A stretch of DNA of 64,000 nucleotides from Roseiarcus sp963833955 (GTDB taxonomy: Bacteria > Pseudomonadota > Alphaproteobacteria > Rhizobiales > Beijerinckiaceae), in contig CAWHZY010000016.1 in the NCBI GenBank assembly GCA_963833955.1, positions 3,006-67,005 of the forward strand. Reading direction: 5' to 3'. Below the pieces are notes generated by a model, which was not told where the DNA came from, did no database searches, and worked only from the letters and a program-made list of their open reading frames with translations. Made by a program: the position numbers and the translations under genes. Below are positions 1-8,036 of the stretch, in pieces; position 1 is the first letter of the stretch, and each line of letters opens with the position of its first letter.

Positions 1-1
1 T

Positions 2-1309
2 GTGCTGGGCGTGAACCTCACGGCGCCAAGCCTCGCCGATCTCCTCATCCCCCAGGACTGTCTCTATTCACGCACGCTCAGGCAGGACGATCGCGCCGAG
101 ACGCGCATCATCGGCGCGCTGCGCCAAGTGATCGACGTTACCGACAAAACCAGCGCCGAGGCCGCGGTCGCCACGCTCGGCGGGCCAGAGATTTCCGTCG
201 CGACGATCACGGTCACCGAAAAAGGCTATTGCCTGACGCCGTCGACTGGCGCGCTCGATCTCGACAATCCGGCGCTGCGCGCGGATCTCGAAGGCGGCTT
301 GCCGCCCCGCACCCTCCTCGGCCTGCTGACGCTGGCGCTCGATCGGCGGCGGCGGACTGCGGAAGCCCCCCTCACTCTGGTCAGCTGCGACAACGTTCCG
401 TCCAATGGCGCGCGGCTCGGCGCGGCGATGCTCAAGTTTGCGGCTTTGCGATCGCCGGAGCTGACGCGCTGGATCGAGGAACGCGTCACATTTCCATCGA
501 CGATGGTCGATCGGATCGTGCCCGCGACAACGCCGGAAGACATCGACAAAGTTTTCGAGGCGCTTGGCGCGCGCGACCCTGGCGCGGTCGTCGGCGAGCC
601 CTTCCGGCAATGGGTCATCGAGGACAAGTTCGCCGGGGAGCGGCCGCCTTTGGATCTCGCCGGAGCGACCTTCGTCGCCGACGCGAAACCTTACGAAGAG
701 ATCAAGATGCGCGTGCTCAACGCCGCGCAATCGACGCTCGCGCATCAAGGCGCACTCCTCGGCCACGCGTTCACTTATCAGGCTGCCGCCAATCCCGTGC
801 TCGCGGCGCTAACGCGCAAGATGCTCGAGCGGGAAACCTCGACCACGCTGCCGAAGCTCGCGGGCATGGAGATCGCTCCATACATCGATCAGTCGATGGC
901 GCGCATCCGTAACACCGCCATCCGTCATCGATGTCATCAGATCGGGACGGACGGATCGCAGAAGATCGTTCAGCGTCTCGTCGATCCATTGCGCGAGCGC
1001 CTTGCAACGGGCCAGCCGGCCGGCTTGCTCATTCTCGCGGTCGCCAGCTGGATCGCCTATGGTTTGAGCGGCGCGCGTCGCTTCGGCGCTCGCTGGACGC
1101 CGTCAGACCCTTACGCGGAGGCCGTCATCGCGATTGGCGAAAACGGTTCCGACTGGCCCGAGCTGGCCAAGTCCGTTCTGTCCATAGCTCCCATCTTCGG
1201 CGCGGACATGGCGCGCCCACAGGTCGTTGAACCCATCGCACGGCATCTGCGCGGACTGCTCGGCGGCGACGCGCGCGGCTATCTTAAGCAGCGGCTCGGT
1301 GATGAATAG
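2..1309 (+). CDS. Mannitol dehydrogenase family polyol/hexuronate oxidoreductase, 5'-truncated by window edge
   Basis: The frame is open from the window edge, so the N-terminus with the Rossmann glycine motif lies outside; about 435 residues are visible. The protein matches the long-chain mannitol dehydrogenase / fructuronate reductase family, which interconverts a polyol and a ketose (or mannonate and fructuronate) with NAD(P). Seen here are the central SCDNVPSNG segment and the family active-site helix K-x4-N-x2-H around residues 235-243. Lys235 and Asn240 are kept, but the last position is Gln243 (CAA at 728-730) where the family has a catalytic His. It overlaps the RpiR regulator downstream by a few bases, suggesting one operon. 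Substrate not assignable. Confidence 0.85.
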   Translation: MLGVNLTAPSLADLLIPQDCLYSRTLRQDDRAETRIIGALRQVIDVTDKTSAEAAVATLGGPEISVATITVTEKGYCLTPSTGALDLDNPALRADLEGGLPPRTLLGLLTLALDRRRRTAEAPLTLVSCDNVPSNGARLGAAMLKFAALRSPELTRWIEERVTFPSTMVDRIVPATTPEDIDKVFEALGARDPGAVVGEPFRQWVIEDKFAGERPPLDLAGATFVADAKPYEEIKMRVLNAAQSTLAHQGALLGHAFTYQAAANPVLAALTRKMLERETSTTLPKLAGMEIAPYIDQSMARIRNTAIRHRCHQIGTDGSQKIVQRLVDPLRERLATGQPAGLLILAVASWIAYGLSGARRFGARWTPSDPYAEAVIAIGENGSDWPELAKSVLSIAPIFGADMARPQVVEPIARHLRGLLGGDARGYLKQRLGDE

Positions 1310-2216
1310 CCGCCGGACCCTCGAGCGGGCCGATCGCGCCGAAATGGTTGCCGACGCTGGCGTCGGCGCGGCGCTCGGCTATTCGCGACCCGGCAGCTAT
1401 GAGGAGCTGCGCGCGGTGCTGTCGTCTGGAACCGCTCGGCTCCCGAAAAAACTTCGCCAGGTCGCGATCCATCTTTGGCAGCATCCGACCGCGGTGGCGT
1501 TGGGCACAGTGACCAGCGTCGCCGGCGAGGCCGGCGTCCAGCCCTCGACCCTGGTGCGCTTCGCGCAAGCCTTCGGCTATTCGGGCTTTTCCGATCTGCA
1601 AGAGGTGTTCAAGGCCCATCTCGCGGACGGGGGCAGGGGCCGCGACCGTTGGGAGAGCGCATCGAGCAGCGATGCGGCGCGCCTGGTCGACGGGTTCATC
1701 GGGTCGTCCACGGCGGCGCTCGCCGGCGTCCGCGATCGGCTCGACCTCTCCCAATTCGAGATGATGAGTGAGACGCTGGCGGCGGCGGACCTGATCTACA
1801 TCATCGGCTCCAAGCGCGCTTTCTCGATTGTGAGCTATGTCTCGCTCGCGCTCGCCAATCTCGGCGTGCGCAATCTTGCGCTCGACAATGTCGGCTCGAC
1901 CGCGTTCGAGCTGCTGCGCTGCGCGTCGACCTCCGACGCTGTACTCGCCGTGAGCTTCACGCCTTACAATTCGATCACCCCGGAATTGGCTGCTTCGGCC
2001 GCGCAGCGCGGCGTTCCGATCGTATCGCTGACCGATAGCGCCTTCAGCCCGTTGGTTCCGGTGTCGAAGGCTTATGTCGAGGTAATCGAGGAAGGCTTCT
2101 CCGGATTCAAATCGCTTTCGGCGACGCTCGCGGTGGCGATGGCGCTGGTGCTGCGCGTCGAGCAGCGGCGCCGCGAAGCGGGCGCACGCGGGAGCGATGC
2201 GTCGGGAGACACTTGA
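1302..2216 (+). CDS. MurR/RpiR family transcriptional regulator (HTH-SIS)
   Basis: A 304-residue protein with an N-terminal RpiR helix-turn-helix (about residues 34-108, including AGVQPSTLVRFAQAFG) and a C-terminal SIS sugar-phosphate-binding domain (about 145-285, with IIGSKRAFSIVSY). Such proteins sense phosphosugars and usually repress or activate the adjacent catabolic genes. The ATG at 1302 overlaps the stop of the dehydrogenase, implying translational coupling; an in-frame start at 1227 would lie deep inside that gene and is less likely. The likely targets are the surrounding polyol and oxidoreductase genes, but I see no clear operator palindrome. Confidence 0.88.
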   Translation: MNSRRTLERADRAEMVADAGVGAALGYSRPGSYEELRAVLSSGTARLPKKLRQVAIHLWQHPTAVALGTVTSVAGEAGVQPSTLVRFAQAFGYSGFSDLQEVFKAHLADGGRGRDRWESASSSDAARLVDGFIGSSTAALAGVRDRLDLSQFEMMSETLAAADLIYIIGSKRAFSIVSYVSLALANLGVRNLALDNVGSTAFELLRCASTSDAVLAVSFTPYNSITPELAASAAQRGVPIVSLTDSAFSPLVPVSKAYVEVIEEGFSGFKSLSATLAVAMALVLRVEQRRREAGARGSDASGDT

Positions 2217-2256
2217 TCGGCGCAAGCGGCCTTTAAGGCTTTCGTGAGGACCTGAG

Positions 2257-3333
2257 ATGCGCGAATGGCGGATCGTCGGCTTAAGCTTCGAACACGCGCA
2301 CATGGGCGACCTCCTGCGCGAGGTCCATGAGCACCCCAACGCCGAGATCGCCGGGGTATCGGACAACGACACGGCGAGGATGGCGGAGGCAATCGCCAAC
2401 TTCTCTGTTCCCAAAGACCGGGTCTATCGCGACATCGCGCAATGCGTGCGCGAGACACATCCCGATCTCGCCATTCTCTGTCCGGCGACCGCGCGGCATG
2501 CTGATGTGGTCGAGGAGGTCGCCGCGCTCGGAATCGACATCCTGCTCGAAAAGCCCTTCGCCGCTTCGCTTGCCGACGCCGACCGGATGCTTGCGGCTGT
2601 CAAGAAGTCGGGGGTGCGGCTCGCCGTCAACTGGCCTTTGCGTTGGTATCCGTCCCACGTGACGACCAAAAGGCTGATCGATGATGGCGTCATCGGCGAC
2701 GTGATCGAGGTTCATTTTTACGACGGCAACCGCGGCCCGCTCTATCATCGCGCCGACAAAGTCGTCGTGTCGGACGAGGAGGTGCGGCGCGAGAAGCCGA
2801 CCTCGTGGTGGTACAGCAAAGCCTCGGGCGGAGGCAGCCTGCTCGACTATCTCGGCTACGGCGCGACGCTCGGGACCTGGTTCATGCGCGGCGAGGCGCC
2901 GATCGAGGTGACCGCAGTCGTCGATCAGCCGGAGGGGCTCGAAGTCGACGAGCATTCCATCGTCATCTGTCGGTATGCCCGCGGCTTGTCGAAACTCGAA
3001 ACGCGCTGGGGGACCTTCACCGATCCCTGGATCACGCAGCCGCAGCCCAAGTGCGGTTTCGTCGTCGTTGGTTCCGAGGGCACGATCTCGAGCTACGACT
3101 ACGAAGCGCATGTCGGCGTGCAGACCCGCGCTGATCCGACCATCCGCCAAGTTGCCGTCGATGAATTGAAGGCGCCGTTCCGCAAGCCGGTCGAATACGT
3201 GCTCCATTGCAAGGAGCGCGACCTGCCTTTCGAGGGGCCACTGGATCCGGCGCTGTGCCGCACCGCTCAGCGCATCGTCGACACGGCGGCGCTTTCGGCC
3301 CGCGAGCGGCGCACGTTGAGTCTCCTGCCATGA
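2257..3333 (+). CDS. Gfo/Idh/MocA family oxidoreductase
   Basis: A 358-residue NAD(P)-dependent sugar/inositol dehydrogenase-type protein. The family EKP motif (Glu98-Lys99-Pro100, within ILLEKPFA) is present, and the C-terminal half is the usual alpha/beta substrate domain. The dinucleotide loop is atypical: the first strand runs IVGLSFEHAHMGDL instead of a standard GxGxxG. The ATG follows a GAGG-containing leader. Its stop overlaps the start of the next Gfo/Idh/MocA gene in an ATGA, so the pair is translationally coupled. The substrate is not predictable; the neighbours suggest a polyol or sugar acid. Confidence 0.88.
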   Translation: MREWRIVGLSFEHAHMGDLLREVHEHPNAEIAGVSDNDTARMAEAIANFSVPKDRVYRDIAQCVRETHPDLAILCPATARHADVVEEVAALGIDILLEKPFAASLADADRMLAAVKKSGVRLAVNWPLRWYPSHVTTKRLIDDGVIGDVIEVHFYDGNRGPLYHRADKVVVSDEEVRREKPTSWWYSKASGGGSLLDYLGYGATLGTWFMRGEAPIEVTAVVDQPEGLEVDEHSIVICRYARGLSKLETRWGTFTDPWITQPQPKCGFVVVGSEGTISSYDYEAHVGVQTRADPTIRQVAVDELKAPFRKPVEYVLHCKERDLPFEGPLDPALCRTAQRIVDTAALSARERRTLSLLP

Positions 3334-6080
3334 CCGCGGCCGAGACGGAGAAGGGCTTAGAACCTTCGTCCGACGACTACGCTTTGGTCGCCAAGGCCGC
3401 GGCGGAGGTTGAAGCGCCGGACCTTCCCTATCGTCCGCCGATGCCGCGCGATCGCCTCGCGCCGATCGCGCTCGTCGGCGCCGGCGGGATCAGCGGGGCT
3501 CATCTCGACGCCTATGCGCGCCACGGCCTCAACGTCGTTGCGGTCTGCTCGCGCGATCTTACACGCGCCGGCGCGCGCCGCGACGCTCATTTTCCGAACG
3601 CGCGCGTCACTGACGATTTTGGCGCCCTGCTCAGCGACCCGAACTTGAGCGTCCTCGACCTCACCGCCCATCCGGACGTCCGCTTGGATCTCATGCGGCG
3701 CGCGTTGAACGCCGACAAGCATGTGCTGTCGCAGAAACCGTTCGTCGAGAACCTCGACGACGGCCTCGAACTCGTTGAGCTCGCGGAGCGGCGCGGCCTC
3801 AAGCTCGCCGTCAACCAGAACGGCCGCTGGGCGCCGCATCTCGCCTATATCCGCGAGGCGGTCCGCGCGGGCCTCATCGGGGAAGTCACAGGCGTGCATG
3901 TCGAGATCCGCTGGAACCACGGCTGGATTGCGGGCACGTCTTTCGAAGCCATGGACGATCTCATCCTCTGGGACTTCGGCATCCATTGGTTCGATTTTCT
4001 CGCGAGCGTCATTGGCGAACGCGCCCGTTTCGTTCATGCGACGACCGCCCGAGCCGCCGGACAGACCGCGCGGCCGCCGCTTTTGGCTCAGGCGCTGGTC
4101 ACCTTTGACGGCGGTCAGGCCACGCTTGTCTTCGATGGCGCGACCCGATATGGCGCGCGCGATTCGACTTCGGTCATCGGCGCGAATGGCGTCGTTTCCA
4201 GCCAGGGCCCTGACCTCGGCCATCAGGCGGTCGAGCTCTATACCGAAGCGGGCGTCGCCCGGCCGCTTCTCACGGGTTCCTGGTTCAACGACGGCTTTGC
4301 TGGCGCCATGGGCGAACTCTTGTGCGCGATCGAAGACAATCGGGAGCCGTTGAACGCGGCGCGCGGCAACCTTTTGTCGCTCAAGCTCTGTCAGGCGGCG
4401 TTGCGTTCAGTCCTGACGGGCGCCCTGTTGCCGTCTAAGCGGGCGAGACAGCCGGACCGTCGACAGTATGTCGCCGTCGCCCGTGGTAAAGTCTCGGCGG
4501 GAGACGACCGAATGGCGAAGCGACCCGTTCATACATCGGAAGAGCCGCTACGGCCGCTCGAACTCGATCCCGAGCGCGCCAGGCAGGTCGACCGACGCCC
4601 CTATGCGATCGTCGACATCGGCTCGAACTCGATCCGGCTCCTGGTCTACGACCAACTCGGCCGTGCGCCGATGCCTCGCTTCAATGAAAAGTCGCTCGCC
4701 CGACTTGCCGAAGGGCTGCCGGAGACCGGCGCAATCTCACCCGATCATTTTCGTCGAGCGGTCGAGGCTGTGCGGCGATTTCGCGCCATTGCCGAGGCCA
4801 TGGGCGTCAGCCGAATCGACGCCGTGGCGACGGAGGCCATGCGTCGCGCTTCGAACGGGCCGATACTCGCCGCGGCGATTGAGGCGGAGGCGGGCCTGAA
4901 AGTGCGTATCCTCAGCGGGGCTGAGGAAGCGCGGTTCGCGACCTTCGGCGTTATTTCCGGATTCTTCCGCCCCGTGGGGACGGTCGGCGACATGGGCGGC
5001 GGCAGCCTCGAAGTCGCGGAAGCGATTGATGACCGCGTCGGGGATCGCTGGGTCAGCATGCCGCTCGGCGCCCTGCCGGTCGAGGCCATGCTGTCCGTGG
5101 GCGTTTCGGCGGCGAAGCGGCAGGTCGACGAAATCCTGCGGCGGAGCCTTCCGCGCCAGCTGGCGAGACCGGTGTTCTATCCGGTCGGCGGCGGCTGGCG
5201 GGCGCTCGCGAAAGCGCACATGGACACGGTCGGCGCGCCGGTCAAAGTCGTGCACGGCTACACGCTCAGCGCCGCGGAGGCGCGCGAATTCGCGCGTGCC
5301 GTGTCGCGGCTGTCCGTAGCGAAGCTCGCGGCGACGCCGGGCGTGGCTGAGCGCCGGGCGCGGACTTTGCCGGCGGCGGCGCTGACGTTGGATCGTGTGC
5401 TCAAATATCTGAAGCCGGAACGGGTCGTCTTTTCCGCTCTCGGCCTGCGCGAGGGCTTTCTTTATTCGCAGCTGAGCCGGGAGGAACAATATCTCGATCC
5501 GCTGGTCGAGGGCGCCCAGCTGATCGGCCTGCCGCTTGCGCGTGTGCCCGAATTCGCGCCCGAACTGGTCTCATGGACCGAAAGCCTTTTTCCCGGCGAA
5601 ACGACGGCTGAGAAGAGGCTGCGCGTCGCTGTCTGCGCTTTGTCCGATATTGCCTGGAGAGACGCGGCCGATCTCCGGGCGGAAGAGAGTTTTCGTCGGC
5701 TGCTCGAGTTTCCCTTTATCGGCGTCACCCATCCGGAGCGCGTGTTCATCGCCGCCGCCATTCACGCTCGTTATGTCGGCCGGCCGGATGCGCAATGGCT
5801 GAGCCCCGCCGTCAAGCTGCTCGCGCCGTCGGAACGTCGCCGGGCGCAGATACTCGGCCGCGCCATTCTGCTCGCCTACCGCTTTTCCGGCGGCGTGCCG
5901 GCCGTGCTGGAAGGCGCACGATTGCGCATCGACCCCAACTGCGTCCGGCTCGAGGTGACAAAAGCCGCCCGCGCCCCCGACAGCGAAGTGGTAAGCGACC
6001 GGCTCAAGCTGCTCGCGAGCGCTATCGGCGTGAAGCGCAGCGAGGTTGTCGAGATCGACGCGCCATCGCCGCTCAGCTAA
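3330..6080 (+). CDS. In-frame fusion: Gfo/Idh/MocA oxidoreductase + Ppx/GppA phosphatase
   Basis: One uninterrupted 916-codon frame carries two complete families. Residues about 45-370 form a Gfo/Idh/MocA oxidoreductase (GAGGISGAH at 50-58, QKPF replacing EKP at about 135). Residues about 425-916 form a Ppx/GppA exopolyphosphatase / guanosine-pentaphosphatase (DIGSNSIRLLVYD at about 429, GDMGGGSLEV later), which hydrolyses polyphosphate or pppGpp. No stop separates them. An internal ATG at 4512 (codon 395) has GGGAG eight bases upstream, so the phosphatase may also, or only, be made separately. The linker contains ARQPDRRQY, similar to ARQVDRRPY just before the phosphatase domain. Either a true fusion or a lost stop codon; rlmJ follows in the same frame. 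Confidence 0.85.
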   Translation: MTAAETEKGLEPSSDDYALVAKAAAEVEAPDLPYRPPMPRDRLAPIALVGAGGISGAHLDAYARHGLNVVAVCSRDLTRAGARRDAHFPNARVTDDFGALLSDPNLSVLDLTAHPDVRLDLMRRALNADKHVLSQKPFVENLDDGLELVELAERRGLKLAVNQNGRWAPHLAYIREAVRAGLIGEVTGVHVEIRWNHGWIAGTSFEAMDDLILWDFGIHWFDFLASVIGERARFVHATTARAAGQTARPPLLAQALVTFDGGQATLVFDGATRYGARDSTSVIGANGVVSSQGPDLGHQAVELYTEAGVARPLLTGSWFNDGFAGAMGELLCAIEDNREPLNAARGNLLSLKLCQAALRSVLTGALLPSKRARQPDRRQYVAVARGKVSAGDDRMAKRPVHTSEEPLRPLELDPERARQVDRRPYAIVDIGSNSIRLLVYDQLGRAPMPRFNEKSLARLAEGLPETGAISPDHFRRAVEAVRRFRAIAEAMGVSRIDAVATEAMRRASNGPILAAAIEAEAGLKVRILSGAEEARFATFGVISGFFRPVGTVGDMGGGSLEVAEAIDDRVGDRWVSMPLGALPVEAMLSVGVSAAKRQVDEILRRSLPRQLARPVFYPVGGGWRALAKAHMDTVGAPVKVVHGYTLSAAEAREFARAVSRLSVAKLAATPGVAERRARTLPAAALTLDRVLKYLKPERVVFSALGLREGFLYSQLSREEQYLDPLVEGAQLIGLPLARVPEFAPELVSWTESLFPGETTAEKRLRVAVCALSDIAWRDAADLRAEESFRRLLEFPFIGVTHPERVFIAAAIHARYVGRPDAQWLSPAVKLLAPSERRRAQILGRAILLAYRFSGGVPAVLEGARLRIDPNCVRLEVTKAARAPDSEVVSDRLKLLASAIGVKRSEVVEIDAPSPLS

Positions 6081-6113
6081 GTCCGGGGCCTCTGGAATGG
6101 GAGGATCGTTCCG

Positions 6114-6977
6114 ATCAACTATCGCCACGCCTTTCATGCCGGCAATTTCGCCGATGTGCTCAAGCACGCGGTTCTGGCCCGCGTCCTCGTCTATCTGACC
6201 CGCAAGGAAAGCCCCTTCCGATTCATCGACACCCATGCCGGCGGGGGGCGCTTCGATCTGGCGAGCAAGGAAGCGAAGCGTTCGCCGGAATGGCGCGACG
6301 GGATCGCCCGGATTCTGGCGAGTTCCCCGCCCGCACCGATCGCCGGGCTGCTGCGGCCTTACCTTGAAGCCGTCGGCCCGTATGACGCCGAAGGCAGGCC
6401 GCTGAGCTATCCCGGTTCGCCGGCGATCGCGCAAACGCTCATGCGCGCGCAGGATCGCATCGCGCTTTGCGAAGCAAACCCCGACGAACGCGAGGCGCTG
6501 ATCGCCGCGCTCGGGCGCGATGGGCGGCTCAGCATCGTCGGCACCGACGGTTATGTCGCGCTCAACGCTTATCTGCCGCCCAAGGAGCGCCGCGGACTCG
6601 TCTTGATCGACCCGCCGTTCGAAGCGCCGGACGAAGCCGCCGCCGTCGAGCGGGCTCTCGAACGGGCTTTGCGCAAATGGCCGGCCGGGACCTACATCGC
6701 GTGGCGCCCGATCCGCGAAGCGCAAGCCGATTCCCGCTTTCTCAACGCGATCGCCGCGCTTGGCGAGCCCAACATCCTGCGGCTCGAACTCGACGTCGGC
6801 TACGGGCCAATCGGCGCGCACGGGCAGGTTCCGCTGGCGCGCGCAGGGCTTCTCGTGGTCAATCCGCCCCATACGCTCGTGGACGAAGCGCGGACGCTTA
6901 TGCCGTGGCTCGCGCAAACACTGGCTCGTGGCGGCGTCGGACAGCACCTTTGCGCCTGGTTGACGGAGCCGAAATGA
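6114..6977 (+). CDS. rlmJ: 23S rRNA (adenine(2030)-N6)-methyltransferase RlmJ, apparent ATC start
   Basis: RlmJ methylates A2030 of 23S rRNA. The 287-residue frame matches the family length (E. coli 280) and contains the N6-adenine methyltransferase motif as DPPFEAP. The conserved N-terminus (NYRHAFHAGNFADVLKHAVLARVL) extends upstream of the first ordinary start (GTG at 6156) to an ATC at 6114, exactly where ATG is expected. GGGAGG at 6099-6104 is nine bases before that ATC. The nearest ATG (6097) is out of frame and an in-frame stop lies at 6078. Either a rare ATC start is used or the ATG was lost by a one-base change. Function confident; start uncertain. Confidence 0.87.
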   Translation: MNYRHAFHAGNFADVLKHAVLARVLVYLTRKESPFRFIDTHAGGGRFDLASKEAKRSPEWRDGIARILASSPPAPIAGLLRPYLEAVGPYDAEGRPLSYPGSPAIAQTLMRAQDRIALCEANPDEREALIAALGRDGRLSIVGTDGYVALNAYLPPKERRGLVLIDPPFEAPDEAAAVERALERALRKWPAGTYIAWRPIREAQADSRFLNAIAALGEPNILRLELDVGYGPIGAHGQVPLARAGLLVVNPPHTLVDEARTLMPWLAQTLARGGVGQHLCAWLTEPK

Positions 6978-7067
6978 GCTCATCGGCCACGCGCTTGCCC
7001 GTGTCCTCGCCGTCGGTTTATGTGTGAACGATGAGGGCGGATCGCACCCAGCCGCCAGGGGACTTGC

Positions 7068-8036
7068 ATGGCGCTGCCGGACATTCTTCGAGACAGGCTC
7101 AGGCTGCCGGTCGTCGGCGCGCCGTTGTTCATCGTCTCGCATCCCGCGCTGGTGATCGCGCAATGCAAGGCTGGGATCGTCGGCGCTTTTCCCGCGCTCA
7201 ACGCGCGCCCCATTTCGCAGCTCGACGAATGGCTGCACGAAATCACCGAAGCGCTCGCCGCCCATGACCGCGCGCATCCCGAACGCCCCGCCGCGCCGTT
7301 TGCAGTCAACCAGATCGTCCACAAGTCCAACGCGCGGCTCGAGGAAGACATGGCGATGACGGTCAAGTGGAAAGCGCCGATCGTCATCACTTCCCTTGGC
7401 GCCCGCGAGGACGTCAACACGGCGGTGCACGGATACGGCGGCGTGACCTTGCACGACATCATCAACAATCGCTTCGCGCACAAGGCGATCGAGAAGGGCG
7501 CCGACGGTCTGATCGCGGTCGCCGCGGGCGCGGGCGGCCACGCTGGGCCGACCTCGCCTTTCGCGCTGATCCAGGACATTCGCGCGTGGTTCGATGGGCC
7601 CTTGCTGCTCTCGGGCGCGATCGCCACGGGTCGGGCCGTGCTCGCGGCGCAGGTTATGGGCGCGGATCTCGCCTATATCGGCACGGCTTTTATCGCCACG
7701 CCGGAGGCGCGCGCGATTGACGACTACAAGAAGGCGATCGTCGACGGCGACGCCTCCGACATCATCGGGTCCACCTACTTCACGGGCGTCTTCGGCAATT
7801 ACCTCAAGCCATCGATCGTCAGGTCCGGTCTCGACCCGGACAGCCTGCCCGAGCGCGAGGCGAAGGCGATGAGCTTCGCCTCCGCCAGCAGCAGTTCGTC
7901 GGAGGCCAAGGCCTGGCGCGACATCTGGGGCAGCGGGCAGGGCATCGGCGCGGTCAAATCCGTGCAGCCGGTCGCCGAACTCGTGGCTCGGCTTGAACGC
8001 GAATATGTCGCGGCGAAGCGCGCAGTCTGCGGCTAG
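7068..8036 (+). CDS. Nitronate monooxygenase family FMN-dependent protein
   Basis: A 322-residue TIM-barrel flavoprotein of the nitronate monooxygenase (2-nitropropane dioxygenase) / enoyl-reductase-II-like group. The N-terminal LPVVGAPLFIVSHPALV strand and the glycine-rich phosphate-binding segment AAGAGGHAGP (about residue 145) are characteristic. Members oxidise alkyl nitronates with FMN and oxygen, though many in proteobacteria have unproven substrates. It starts 90 bases after rlmJ. Its TAG stop sits inside the CTAG duplicated by the IS701-type insertion, so the insertion left the coding sequence whole. Confidence 0.85.
   Translation: MALPDILRDRLRLPVVGAPLFIVSHPALVIAQCKAGIVGAFPALNARPISQLDEWLHEITEALAAHDRAHPERPAAPFAVNQIVHKSNARLEEDMAMTVKWKAPIVITSLGAREDVNTAVHGYGGVTLHDIINNRFAHKAIEKGADGLIAVAAGAGGHAGPTSPFALIQDIRAWFDGPLLLSGAIATGRAVLAAQVMGADLAYIGTAFIATPEARAIDDYKKAIVDGDASDIIGSTYFTGVFGNYLKPSIVRSGLDPDSLPEREAKAMSFASASSSSSEAKAWRDIWGSGQGIGAVKSVQPVAELVARLEREYVAAKRAVCG
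8033..8036. repeat. Left copy of 4-bp target site duplication CTAG
   Basis: CTAG directly precedes the left inverted repeat and recurs at 9479-9482 after the right one. Four-bp YTAR duplications are what IS701-family transposition produces. Confidence 0.85.
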
